From Planococcus citreus (GTDB taxonomy: Bacteria > Bacillota > Bacilli > Bacillales_A > Planococcaceae): 64,000 nucleotides of DNA. The translations under genes and the position numbers were made by a program. The stretch covers positions 186,001 through 250,000 of the forward strand of contig NZ_RCCP01000002.1 in NCBI RefSeq assembly GCF_003664125.1, written 5' to 3'. Each line of letters starts with the position of its first letter. Within the stretch, counting starts at the first letter, position 1. The notes below the pieces were generated by a model. The model did not search any database, was not told where the DNA came from, and saw only the letters and a list, made by a program, of their open reading frames with translations. Below are positions 27,333-35,128 of the stretch, one piece after another.

Positions 27333-28964
27333 TCAAGTGCGGTTGCCGAGGATGGCTTCCGCGATATTGACGGAGTGGTCGCCGATCCGCTCCAAGTTGC
27401 TGACGATATCGACGAAGACGATTCCCGCTTGTGCGGAACATGCGCCTTCGTTCAGGCGAAGGATGTGTTTCTTACGGAATTTGCGTTCCATTTTGTCGAT
27501 CAGGTCTTCCTGCTCTGCCACTTCACGAGCAAGTTCGTGGCTTGTCGTGTCGAGTGCATCAAGTGATTTCGAAACCGTGGCAATGGTCAATGTGAACATT
27601 TCGTCCAAGTCTTCCATCGCTTCGCCGGTCAATTTCACTTTATTGGCTTCCTGGTAATCGATCAATTCGATGATGTTCTCGAAATGGTCGCCGATCCGTT
27701 CGATATCACGGACCGTTTCCATCAGCATCGTGTGGCGAGTGGAATCCGCTGCCGAAATCGATTCTGCGGAAATGAGCACCAGGTAATCGGTAATTTTACC
27801 ATCCAGGTTATTGATGGCATCTTCCAATTGATAGCCCATTTCAGCATGCTTCTTGCTTTTCGTTTTCAAATACTCATACGTTTCTTCCAGTCCTTGCACG
27901 GAATATTTACCCATGCGCAACACTTCTTCTTTGGCCTGGCCAAGAGCGATCGATGGCGATTGCTCGATGAAGTTCAAGTCCAGATGCTTCGGCTTGAATT
28001 CGACAAGCACTTCGTCGCCAGGAATTACTTTTGTCACGAGGTATGCCCAAGCGCCGATCAACGGGAATTGGATCAATGTGTTCGCAATGTTGAACGTCCC
28101 GTGTGCGAATGCAATCTGCATTTTCGCTTCGAGATCCAAAACGCCCGTGATCCACTCTACATACGCCGTAAACGGCACAAGCAAGATCAGGAAGATAATG
28201 GAGCCGATAACATTGAACAGAACGTGGACAGCTGCTGCCCGGCGCGCTGCAATGGATGTACCAAGTGCTGCGAGCACGGCTGTCACGGTCGTTCCGATGT
28301 TGTCACCGAATAGAACCGGCAAGGCAGCATCAAGCGTAACCAAGTTCTCTGCATAGAGCCCTTGCAAGATGGCGATCGTCCCGCTGGAACTTTGGACGAT
28401 GAAAGTGAAGATTGTCCCTGCTGCAACTCCAAGGATTGGGAATTCACTCAAGTTGACGGTCATGTCGATGAATGCCGGCAATTCACGCAGCGGCTTCATT
28501 GCCCCGCTCATCGTTTCCATCCCGAAGAATAATCCACCGAAACCGAAAATGACTTGACCGATATTTTGGATTTGGTTTTTCTTGATGAAGAAAATCAAGA
28601 ATGCACCGACTGCCATGATTGGCAAGGCGTATGCACCGACGTCCAAGCCGATGATGAATGCCGTTACGGTCGTCCCGATATTCGCACCCATGATGACGCC
28701 GATCGCTTGTCTCAAGGTCATGAAACCGGCACTAACGAGGCCGACGACAATAACCGTCGTCCCTGAACTCGATTGGATCAAGATCGTTACGACGATACCA
28801 ACCAAGACACCCATGAACGGATTGGTCGTAAAACGGTCCAAAATGTCCCGTAGTTTATCGCCCGCAGCTTTCTGCAAAGCGTCACCCATATACTTGATTG
28901 AGAATAGGAAAATACCGAGTCCCCCAAAGAAGGTAAACAGTAATTCCTGCCAATTCATTTCCAC
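27333..28964 (-). CDS. Na/Pi cotransporter family protein with PhoU-like domain
   Basis: Membrane transporter of the PNaS/NptA family, 543 residues. Two inverted repeats of the QSSS signature are visible (TILIQSSSGTTVIVVGLVSAG and, in the second half, FIVQSSSGTIAILQG, each cut short here), with roughly eight membrane helices. The last 200 residues form a PhoU-like helical domain (ERIGDHFENIIELI and ERIGDHSVNIAEA). It is likely a sodium-driven phosphate carrier, but regulation of or by the PhoU domain is not known. The start is GTG at 28964 or ATG at 28958; the nearest AGGAG is rather distant. B. subtilis yqeW is related but lies elsewhere in the chromosome order. Confidence 0.88.
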   Translation of the reverse strand: MEMNWQELLFTFFGGLGIFLFSIKYMGDALQKAAGDKLRDILDRFTTNPFMGVLVGIVVTILIQSSSGTTVIVVGLVSAGFMTLRQAIGVIMGANIGTTVTAFIIGLDVGAYALPIMAVGAFLIFFIKKNQIQNIGQVIFGFGGLFFGMETMSGAMKPLRELPAFIDMTVNLSEFPILGVAAGTIFTFIVQSSSGTIAILQGLYAENLVTLDAALPVLFGDNIGTTVTAVLAALGTSIAARRAAAVHVLFNVIGSIIFLILLVPFTAYVEWITGVLDLEAKMQIAFAHGTFNIANTLIQFPLIGAWAYLVTKVIPGDEVLVEFKPKHLDLNFIEQSPSIALGQAKEEVLRMGKYSVQGLEETYEYLKTKSKKHAEMGYQLEDAINNLDGKITDYLVLISAESISAADSTRHTMLMETVRDIERIGDHFENIIELIDYQEANKVKLTGEAMEDLDEMFTLTIATVSKSLDALDTTSHELAREVAEQEDLIDKMERKFRKKHILRLNEGACSAQAGIVFVDIVSNLERIGDHSVNIAEAILGNRT

Positions 28965-29134
28965 GATTCACATTCAACTCCTAAATATAACGTAATGACA
29001 CCTCACCTATTATGAAGACTTCGCTAAGTAAATGTAAATACCTTTATTGAAAATTTACAAACCCGTAACATAAGACCCCGGCATTCCCTATTTAACGTGA
29101 TAATATTACAATACATAGGGAAAGGAAGATCGAC

Positions 29135-29644
29135 GTGAACCTCTATCAACTATTCAAAGCAAGCTTTATGGAACCGAAAAAACGGGCAGCGGTCCGTATA
29201 ATGCCGATCGGGCGCATTTTGAAATTCGTTTTTCTTTTCATCGCTTTGCTGTCGCTTATTTCATTCGCCGAATTCACATTCGGCATCGGCTCGAGCTCCT
29301 CAGAACTGGAAGGCCTGCTGCAATTCATAGAAGAAATCGATTGGCTGCTGTACCCGTTTGCACTCATTTTTTTATTCGTCTCGACGACGCTCTATCATTT
29401 CATCAAAATCAGCGTCTTTGCGGCATTCGGCTATGGCTTCCTTGCCTTGCTCAAGCGTCGCGGTGAATACCGCCATATGTGGCGTACAGCTGCACTTGCT
29501 GTCACCGTCCCAACCATTGTTGCGTACGTTGCGAGCTTCTGGACCAATAACTTATGGATATCCCTCGCGACTTCCATCTGGACACTGTTTCTTCTATATA
29601 GTGCAGCTCGTTTCTATCCGAAAGCCCCACCCGCCAAAAAATAG
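29135..29644 (+). CDS. Membrane protein, DUF1189-like (YqgB position)
   Basis: A 169-residue membrane protein with a GTG start behind GGAAGG. Its N-terminus NLYQLFKASFMEPKKRA resembles the DUF1189 opening, followed by about four helices (ILKFVFLFIALLSLISF, LLYPFALIFLFVSTTLYHFI, TAALAVTVPTIVAYVASF and ISLATSIWTLFLLYSA). It is shorter than typical DUF1189 proteins, which carry a longer extracellular loop, so family membership is tentative. Position between the yqgC-like gene and ispG agrees with yqgB. Function unknown. Confidence 0.72.
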   Translation: MNLYQLFKASFMEPKKRAAVRIMPIGRILKFVFLFIALLSLISFAEFTFGIGSSSSELEGLLQFIEEIDWLLYPFALIFLFVSTTLYHFIKISVFAAFGYGFLALLKRRGEYRHMWRTAALAVTVPTIVAYVASFWTNNLWISLATSIWTLFLLYSAARFYPKAPPAKK

Positions 29645-29659
29645 TGCTTGTATTGCAGC

Positions 29660-29698
29660 GCTGTAAAGAATCCTGCGCTTACAGCCGTCTTTCTTGTC
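29660..29698 (+). terminator. Terminator after DUF1189-like gene
   Basis: GCTGTAA / TTACAGC stem (29660-29685) followed by an interrupted T-rich tract (TCTTTCTTGTC). Weak but well placed. Confidence 0.55.
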
Positions 29699-29820
29699 TT
29701 TTCAAACGAGACACTGCTAAAATGGCTATAGGCAAGAGAAATAGACCCGCACGTGAAATCCGTGCATAGAAAGCTGAGTGAACCGTCCGGATTACCGGAA
29801 ACTCACAAAAAGGAGAGATT
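29694..29820 (+). promoter_or_regulatory. Promoter and structured leader of ispG
   Basis: TTGTCT (29694-29699) and TAAAAT (29718-29723) with an 18-base spacer form a SigA-type promoter. The predicted leader of about 95 bases contains a GCACG / CGTGC hairpin (29749-29765) and a TGAGT / ACTCA hairpin with an inner CCGG / CCGG pair (29775-29805), ending just before the AAAGGAGAG ribosome site. No known riboswitch motif was recognised. Confidence 0.5.
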
Positions 29821-29826
29821 TTTAAC

Positions 29827-30954
29827 ATGAGCGAAATGACTCACCGTTCAAAAACACGCCCCGTCAAAGTCGGCGATATAACGATTGGCGGCAGCAATGA
29901 ACTATTCATACAAAGTATGGCAACAACGAAAACACACGACGTAGAAGCAACGGTCGCGGAGATTCTCCGCCTTGAAGAAGCCGGTTGCCAAGTCGTCCGT
30001 GTTGCTTGTCCCGATGAGCGGGCAGCTTATGCCATCGGCGAAATCAAGAAACAAATCAATATCCCTTTGGTCGTCGATATCCATTTCGACTACAAATTAG
30101 CGTTGATCGCCATCGAGCAAGGCGCTGACAAAATCCGTATCAACCCAGGCAATATTGGCCGCCGCGAAAAAGTCGAAGCGGTCGTCAACGCTGCAAAAGC
30201 GAAAGGCATCCCGATCCGCATCGGCGTCAACGCCGGTTCGCTCGAACGCAAAATTCTCGAGAAATACGGCTATCCGACAGCGGACGGCATGGTGGAATCA
30301 GCATTGCATCATATCAAGATCCTAGAAGACCTTGATTTCCACGACATCATCGTCTCGTTGAAAGCATCTGACGTGAGTCTTGCCGTCGAAGCATATGAAA
30401 AAGCATCGAAAGCATTCGACTACCCGCTCCACCTCGGCATCACGGAATCTGGCACATTGTTCTCTGGAACCGTGAAAAGTTCTGCAGGTCTTGGGGCATT
30501 GCTCGCTAAAGGCATCGGCAACACGCTCCGCGTCTCATTGAGCGCAGACCCTGTCGAAGAAGTCAAAGTGGCGCGTGAGCTGTTGAAAGTCTTCGGCTTG
30601 TCATCCAACGCTGCCACACTGATCTCATGCCCGACTTGCGGACGCATCGAAATCGACTTGATTTCCATCGCGAACGAAGTGGAAGAATACATCTCCCACA
30701 TCAAAGCGCCGCTTAAAGTCGCCGTTCTCGGCTGTGCCGTCAACGGACCAGGTGAAGCACGCGAAGCTGATATCGGCATTGCCGGCGCACGCGGCGAAGG
30801 CTTGCTCTTCATGCACGGAAAAACAGTCCGTAAAGTGCCTGAAGAAACAATGGTCGAGGAATTGAAGATCGAGATCGATAAATTGGCAGAAGAATATTTC
30901 GCCAAACAAGCAGAAGAGAAAAAACAAAAAGAATTGGAACAACAACAAGTATAA
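29827..30954 (+). CDS. ispG: (E)-4-hydroxy-3-methylbut-2-enyl-diphosphate synthase (flavodoxin)
   Basis: A [4Fe-4S] enzyme that makes HMBPP from MEcPP, the penultimate step of the MEP isoprenoid route. The protein has 375 residues. It opens [16 protein letters not shown], has a TIM-barrel segment ([23 protein letters not shown] in part) and the cluster cysteines in ISCPTCGR and [12 protein letters not shown]. The tail is lysine/glutamine rich. The last enzyme, ispH, lies at 36.5 kb in this same window. A HAD phosphatase gene follows after 12 bases. Confidence 0.96.
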   Translation: MSEMTHRSKTRPVKVGDITIGGSNELFIQSMATTKTHDVEATVAEILRLEEAGCQVVRVACPDERAAYAIGEIKKQINIPLVVDIHFDYKLALIAIEQGADKIRINPGNIGRREKVEAVVNAAKAKGIPIRIGVNAGSLERKILEKYGYPTADGMVESALHHIKILEDLDFHDIIVSLKASDVSLAVEAYEKASKAFDYPLHLGITESGTLFSGTVKSSAGLGALLAKGIGNTLRVSLSADPVEEVKVARELLKVFGLSSNAATLISCPTCGRIEIDLISIANEVEEYISHIKAPLKVAVLGCAVNGPGEAREADIGIAGARGEGLLFMHGKTVRKVPEETMVEELKIEIDKLAEEYFAKQAEEKKQKELEQQQV

Positions 30955-30966
30955 GGTTGTGATCAT

Positions 30967-31554
30967 ATGTACCGATTTGGCATCGATATCGATGGCACCG
31001 TCACCTGTCCCACTTCGCTGATTCCGCATATCAATGAAGCGTTTGGCAGTGAATTGACCATCGAAGATATCCGGGAATACGACCTGACAGCGGCTTTGCC
31101 GCAGCTCGATAAAAAAGAGTTCTACTCCTGGTTCAAAAAGCACGAACCGAAAATTTACGCCTCTTCCCCTATTTCGAAAGACGCCAAGCAAATCATCAAT
31201 AACTGGAAAGACCAATACGAACTGTATTTTATCTCCGCTCGCGGAGATAACGTGCGAAACGTTACATTCGATTGGTTCGAACAGCATGCCATTGCTTACG
31301 ACCATATCGAATTGATCGGCACGCATAAAAAAATCAGCACCGCCAAAGCGCATAATGTCGATTTGTTTTTCGAAGACAAACACGACAATGCGGTAGAGAT
31401 TTCCGAAGAACTGGACATCCCGGTCATCTTATTCGACACCCCTTACAACCGTGAGCCGGTACCGAACAAAGTGGTCCGCGTCTATGATTGGCTCGAAGCC
31501 GAACAATGGGTGAAAAAAGAATTCGGCGTCCAACAGGAATTGCTCAAGCGGTAA
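30967..31554 (+). CDS. HAD-family 5'-nucleotidase-like protein (YqfW type)
   Basis: Cytosolic HAD hydrolase of 195 residues. Motif I is FGIDIDGTVT (catalytic Asp pair DxD at residues 7 and 9), motif II is the Thr/Ser around YFISARGD, motif III the Lys near GTHKK, and motif IV is FFEDKHDNA. The pattern matches the 5'-nucleotidase/deoxyribonucleotidase-like group (YqfW, YorS relatives). The actual nucleotide or sugar phosphate is unknown. It is probably transcribed with ispG. Confidence 0.85.
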   Translation: MYRFGIDIDGTVTCPTSLIPHINEAFGSELTIEDIREYDLTAALPQLDKKEFYSWFKKHEPKIYASSPISKDAKQIINNWKDQYELYFISARGDNVRNVTFDWFEQHAIAYDHIELIGTHKKISTAKAHNVDLFFEDKHDNAVEISEELDIPVILFDTPYNREPVPNKVVRVYDWLEAEQWVKKEFGVQQELLKR

Positions 31555-31556
31555 AC

Positions 31557-31588
31557 AGAGAGCGCAAGTCTAACTTGCGCTCTTTTTT
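31557..31588 (+). terminator. Terminator of ispG-HAD operon
   Basis: GAGCGCAAGT / ACTTGCGCTC stem followed by a six-T run, three bases after the stop codon. Confidence 0.92.
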
Positions 31589-31620
31589 ATTTGCCCGCTT
31601 CTATTTTGAGTAGATAAAAA

Positions 31621-31646
31621 GGCCTGGCAGCATTAGCTGTCAGGCC
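31621..31646. repeat. Left copy of a 26-bp terminator-hairpin repeat
   Basis: An 11-base stem, GGCCTGGCAGC / GCTGTCAGGCC, with an ATTA loop. It is identical over 26 bases to 31890-31915. An A run sits on its left (31616-31620), so it can terminate minus-strand transcription such as that from zur, but it has no T run on its right. Confidence 0.9.
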
Positions 31647-31889
31647 CTCAGAGTGTTGACGAAGGCTATAATCCTCTATAAATGAAAAGAGTGTGACACT
31701 ATTCCGCAATGAAAAATCAACGAATTGTCTCAGTATTTGGAGAAGCGTTCGCTCGACTCCTGTGGGATTAGTGGGTTTGAGAGACCCCGCAGACCGCGAT
31801 AGCGGGTGAGGAGGCTCGATTCCCGCCCCACGGAAAGCGAGCGATAAGCTTCGGAAAATACGACTTTTTAACTTTCTCGACGACCGAAG
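31647..31889. mobile_element. Candidate small non-coding insertion between terminator copies
   Basis: A 243-base segment sits exactly between two identical 26-base hairpins and has no coding frame. Its right half is strongly self-complementary: GAAGC (31742-31746) with GCTTC (31848-31852), CGCTCG (31750-31755) with CGAGCG (31838-31843), CTGTGGG (31760-31766) with the CCCACGG around 31827-31833, and inner hairpins GGGT/ACCC and CCGC-GATA-GCGG. The wording CCCCGCAG and GAGGAGGCTCG recalls intergenic repeats found many times in Bacillaceae and Planococcaceae genomes. Classification as a MITE-like element is inference; no terminal inverted repeats of a known IS were recognised. Confidence 0.55.
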
Positions 31890-31915
31890 GGCCTGGCAGC
31901 ATTAGCTGTCAGGCC
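31890..31915. repeat. Right copy of the 26-bp terminator-hairpin repeat
   Basis: Same 26 bases as 31621-31646. This copy has a T run on its right (31916-31920) and none on its left, so it would act on plus-strand transcripts. It lies 17 bases past the zur stop codon. Confidence 0.9.
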
Positions 31916-31932
31916 TTTTTCACTACTAGCGT

Positions 31933-32343
31933 TTATTTACAGTCCGGGCATTTCCCGTAGATTTCGAATTTATGATTGTCGATTTCATAGGCCGGTAACG
32001 CCGCCCCCAACAAGTCCATCGGGCATAGCGGAATTTCCTTGATCTTGCCGCAATCCATGCAGATGAAATGATGGTGGTGATGGTCGCTTTCGCAATGCAT
32101 GCGGAAATGCTTTTCACCGGACAACTCGGTCGCCTCCAAAATATCGAGCGATACAAAGGTCGCCAAGTTGCGATAAACGGTATCGTAGCTCATGCTTGGG
32201 TAGTCTTTTTGCATGACATCCAAAATATCACGGGCGGTCAGATAGCGTTCGTCCCCTTCGAAGATTTCCAGAATCTGATTGCGTTTTGTCGTTTCTTTAA
32301 AACCGTTTTCTTTCAGGATGCCCCACGCTTTAGTTAAATTCAT
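31933..32343 (-). CDS. zur: Fur-family zinc regulator Zur
   Basis: Metal-sensing repressor of 136 residues. The winged-helix domain covers residues 1-80 (recognition helix around SYDTVYRNLATF), followed by a His-rich metal site CESDHHHHHF and two CxxC pairs (CMDCGKI and CPDCK) that hold structural zinc. Fur, PerR and Zur share these features. Zur is chosen because the gene closes an operon with a znuCB-type transporter that has a Zur-like operator, and because B. subtilis zur (yqfV) has the same neighbourhood. It overlaps znuB by four bases. Confidence 0.88.
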   Translation of the reverse strand: MNLTKAWGILKENGFKETTKRNQILEIFEGDERYLTARDILDVMQKDYPSMSYDTVYRNLATFVSLDILEATELSGEKHFRMHCESDHHHHHFICMDCGKIKEIPLCPMDLLGAALPAYEIDNHKFEIYGKCPDCK

Positions 32344-33194
32344 GCGGCTGCCCCCCTTTTCTTAGATAACGAGATTTTTCGATAAGCCAGAATGACCAGT
32401 AAAATGGCAATGGATGTGACGACAATCGTGCCGCCTGGCGCCAAATCAAAATAAAACGCAGCGACTAGCCCAGTCAGGACGGATATTTCGCCAAATAAGA
32501 TCGATAACCAGATGGTTTGCTTGAAGCTTTTGGCGACGCGCATGGCTGTCGCTACCGGAATGGTCATCAGTGATGACACGAGCAGGATGCCGACGATGCG
32601 CATCGAACCCGCAATGACCAAAGCCGTGACGATCATAAACAGAAAGTGGATCCATTTTGCAGGAAGGCCGGATGCCCGTGCGTATTCGTCATCGAACGAC
32701 AAGACAAACAATTCCTTGAAGAAGATGCGGATAAACGCCAGCACGATCACGGCAATCCCTGCGACGATAAACAGATCCTGGCGGCTGACGGCTGATACCG
32801 TGCCAAAGAGGTAACCGAACAAATCGCTCGAAAACCCTTCCGCCAGGGAAATGAAAATGGCGCCGAAGCCAATGCCCGCAGAAAGGATGATCGGGATGGC
32901 CAGTTCTTCGTAATGCTTATAGACGCTGCGCAGCCGCTCGATGAGCATCGAGCCCATTACTGACGACGCGATGCCGAGGTACAACGGGTTCAATAGCGCA
33001 AGCGCGCCGACACTTTGGCTTAGATAAAGGCTTCCGGCGATGCCGGCAAGCGTCACATGGCTCAAGGCATCTGCAATCAGCGACAGCCGCCGGACGACGA
33101 TGAAGACGCCGAGAAGCGGTGCAATGACACCGATGATCAAGCCGGATGCGAATGCGTTTTGCAGAAATTCATAGGACAGGATGGCGTCAAGCAT
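32340..33194 (-). CDS. znuB: Zinc ABC transporter permease
   Basis: Inner-membrane permease of the metal (ABC-3) family, 284 residues from the ATG at 33194, with about eight helices. Segments LSLIADALSHVTLAGIAG and the RIVGILLVSSLMTIPVATA region are diagnostic for ZnuB/MntB-type permeases. Zinc rather than manganese is inferred from zur in the same operon. It overlaps znuC by eight bases and zur by four. The substrate-binding lipoprotein ZnuA is not nearby. Confidence 0.9.
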   Translation of the reverse strand: MLDAILSYEFLQNAFASGLIIGVIAPLLGVFIVVRRLSLIADALSHVTLAGIAGSLYLSQSVGALALLNPLYLGIASSVMGSMLIERLRSVYKHYEELAIPIILSAGIGFGAIFISLAEGFSSDLFGYLFGTVSAVSRQDLFIVAGIAVIVLAFIRIFFKELFVLSFDDEYARASGLPAKWIHFLFMIVTALVIAGSMRIVGILLVSSLMTIPVATAMRVAKSFKQTIWLSILFGEISVLTGLVAAFYFDLAPGGTIVVTSIAILLVILAYRKISLSKKRGAAA

Positions 33195-33960
33195 GCGTAT
33201 GGCTTCCTTCCGTATGATGGATTTTCCGGACGGAATGGCCATACCACGCTTCGCGCTTCTCATCGCTCATCATATGCAATTGGTCTTTAAAGCCGTGGAA
33301 ATGGATGGTCTGGTTCAAGCAGGCAACGTGCGAGATGCGATCGGTCACCGTATCGACGTCGTGCGTCACGAGCACCAGCGTAATGTTGCGCTCCCGGTTG
33401 AGCGCAGCGAGCATATCATAGAACGCCTGGACGTTCTGGACATCGATGCCGACAGTCGGCTCATCGAGTATCAGCACTTTCGGCTTTGAGACGAGTGCGC
33501 GCGCGATAAAGACGCGCTGTTGCTGGCCGCCGGAAAGTTCGCTGATGCTGCGGTTACTAAAGGATTTCATGCCCACTGCATCGAGCGCTTCTTCGACTTG
33601 CTGGGCTGTATTTTTCGGCATTTTATGGAACAGCCCAGCTTTTTTCGCTAGCCCCCCTGCCACCACTTCCTGGACAGTTGCTGGGAACGCCGAGTTGAAC
33701 GAATTCGATTTTTGCGACACATAGCCGATCCATTCGCGGTGTTTAAACTGTTTCGAATCAATGCCGAACAATTCCACGCTGCCTTCAGAAGGCCGGATGA
33801 GACCGAGCATGATTTTCAATAAAGTCGATTTCCCCGATCCATTCGGGCCGAGTATCGCCAGGAAATCGCCTTCCTCCACTGTCATCGAAATGTGGTCCAA
33901 TGCTTTCGTTTGTTCATATTCATAGCTGACTTCTTTAATGTTGATCAATGGCGCTGCCAT
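33187..33960 (-). CDS. znuC: Zinc ABC transporter ATP-binding protein
   Basis: ATPase partner of ZnuB, 257 residues from the ATG at 33960 (AAAAGGGG upstream). Walker A GPNGSGKSTLL, signature ELSGGQQQR, Walker B VLILDEPTVGID and the His switch VTHDVDT are all intact. The C-terminus carries several histidines (WYGHSVRKIHHTEGSHTHA), suggestive of metal contact. It is the first gene of znuC-znuB-zur, so the repressor regulates its own operon. Confidence 0.92.
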   Translation of the reverse strand: MAAPLINIKEVSYEYEQTKALDHISMTVEEGDFLAILGPNGSGKSTLLKIMLGLIRPSEGSVELFGIDSKQFKHREWIGYVSQKSNSFNSAFPATVQEVVAGGLAKKAGLFHKMPKNTAQQVEEALDAVGMKSFSNRSISELSGGQQQRVFIARALVSKPKVLILDEPTVGIDVQNVQAFYDMLAALNRERNITLVLVTHDVDTVTDRISHVACLNQTIHFHGFKDQLHMMSDEKREAWYGHSVRKIHHTEGSHTHA

Positions 33961-33975
33961 AGGGACGCCCCTTTT

Positions 33976-34035
33976 CCAATAAGAATGATTACGATTTACT
34001 ATAAAAAGTATAGAGCAGTTGTGTGCTCCTGTAAA
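33976..34035 (-). promoter_or_regulatory. znuCB-zur promoter with Zur-type operator
   Basis: On the minus strand TTTACA (34030-34035) and TATACT (34007-34012) are 17 bases apart. Just downstream, 33976-33997 holds TCGTAAT-C-ATTCTTA, flanked by AAA and TT. This fits the Bacillus Zur box (TCGTAATnATTACGA) with the left half perfect and the right half diverged. Its place over the transcription start suits repression. Confidence 0.75.
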
Positions 34036-34154
34036 CCGTTTGGACTTTAAAATAACGCTTTTGGAAGTCGAGCAGCAAACCGCAAATCGTAAAGGCCTCA
34101 TTGCATTATCTTGCGCGGCCCTTTTCCGATTTGGGCTGTCTTTAACTTCAAATA

Positions 34155-34204
34155 AAAAGAGGCTGTTTGAAATGCCATGTTTCATGACTTTTCGGAACAG
34201 CCTC
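34155..34204 (-). terminator. nfo terminator
   Basis: GAGGCTGTT / AACAGCCTC stem enclosing a long, partly paired loop, followed by TTTTTATTT on the minus strand. Confidence 0.82.
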
Positions 34205-34213
34205 CTCCCTTAT

Positions 34214-35116
34214 TTATTGCGATTCGATCGGCAATTTCATCTTCTCGATGTCATCAGGCGCAAAGCTGCCGTTTTTGAACATCTCGATCTCATATGCATA
34301 TGGCGCTTTTTTCTTTTTCGCATCCAAACCGACATACGGAGTCTCGAGTATTTTCGGTACATGCATCAATTGTTTATGGTGGACGATTGAATTGAGTGCA
34401 TCAAAGCCGATTTCCCCAAAGCCGATGTTTTCGTGGCGGTCTTTCCCTGCTCCGCGCACGTTTTTGCTGTCGTTGATGTGCAGTACCTGCAGGCGGTCGA
34501 TTCCGATGATGCGGTCGAATTCAGCCAGCACCCCGTCGAAATCTTCTTTGATGTTGTAGCCCGCATCGTGGACGTGGCATGTATCGAAGCAGACCGACAA
34601 ACGTTCGTTATGCGTTACGCCGTTGATAATTGCTGCCAGTTCCTCGAAATTACGCCCGATTTCACTGCCTTTTCCGGCCATCGTCTCAAGAGCGATGTTG
34701 ACCGGGAAATCCTGCGTCAGCACTTCATTCAAGCCTTCGATGATTTTCTGTGTGCCGGCTTCCACTCCCGCGCCGACATGTGCACCGGGATGCAAGACGA
34801 TTTGTTCCGCCCCTAGTGCTGCCGTGCGTTCGATTTCCGATTGTAAAAACTCAACACCTAGTTCGAATGTTGCCGGTTTGGTCGTGTTGGCAATATTGAT
34901 GATATAAGGTGCGTGAACGATGATATTCGACAGGCCGTGCTCTGCCATATGCGCCCGTCCCGCTTCGATATTCAGTTCTTCGATCGGTTTGCGGCGCGTG
35001 TTTTGCGGTGCGCCCGTATAGATCATGAAAGTCGTAGAGCCGTAGGAAGCGGCTTCCTCACTCGCGCCGAGAAGCATTTTCTTGCCGCTCATCGAGACAT
35101 GCGATCCTAATAGCAT
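34214..35116 (-). CDS. nfo: Endonuclease IV (AP endonuclease)
   Basis: Cuts DNA 5' of abasic sites in base-excision repair with a trinuclear zinc centre. The protein has 300 residues. Motifs: [14 protein letters not shown] at the start, [38 protein letters not shown] and [22 protein letters not shown], covering the His/Glu/Asp zinc ligands. AAGGGG precedes the ATG. It follows cshB by 12 bases, as in B. subtilis yqfS-yqfR. Confidence 0.96.
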   Translation of the reverse strand: MLLGSHVSMSGKKMLLGASEEAASYGSTTFMIYTGAPQNTRRKPIEELNIEAGRAHMAEHGLSNIIVHAPYIINIANTTKPATFELGVEFLQSEIERTAALGAEQIVLHPGAHVGAGVEAGTQKIIEGLNEVLTQDFPVNIALETMAGKGSEIGRNFEELAAIINGVTHNERLSVCFDTCHVHDAGYNIKEDFDGVLAEFDRIIGIDRLQVLHINDSKNVRGAGKDRHENIGFGEIGFDALNSIVHHKQLMHVPKILETPYVGLDAKKKKAPYAYEIEMFKNGSFAPDDIEKMKLPIESQ

Positions 35117-35128
35117 TTACAAAACCCC

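Noticed and set aside
28990-29060. Pho box before the Na/Pi cotransporter gene
   Set aside because: A TTTACA hexamer is present on the minus strand, but the neighbouring hexamers at 11-base spacing do not match, unlike at pstS.
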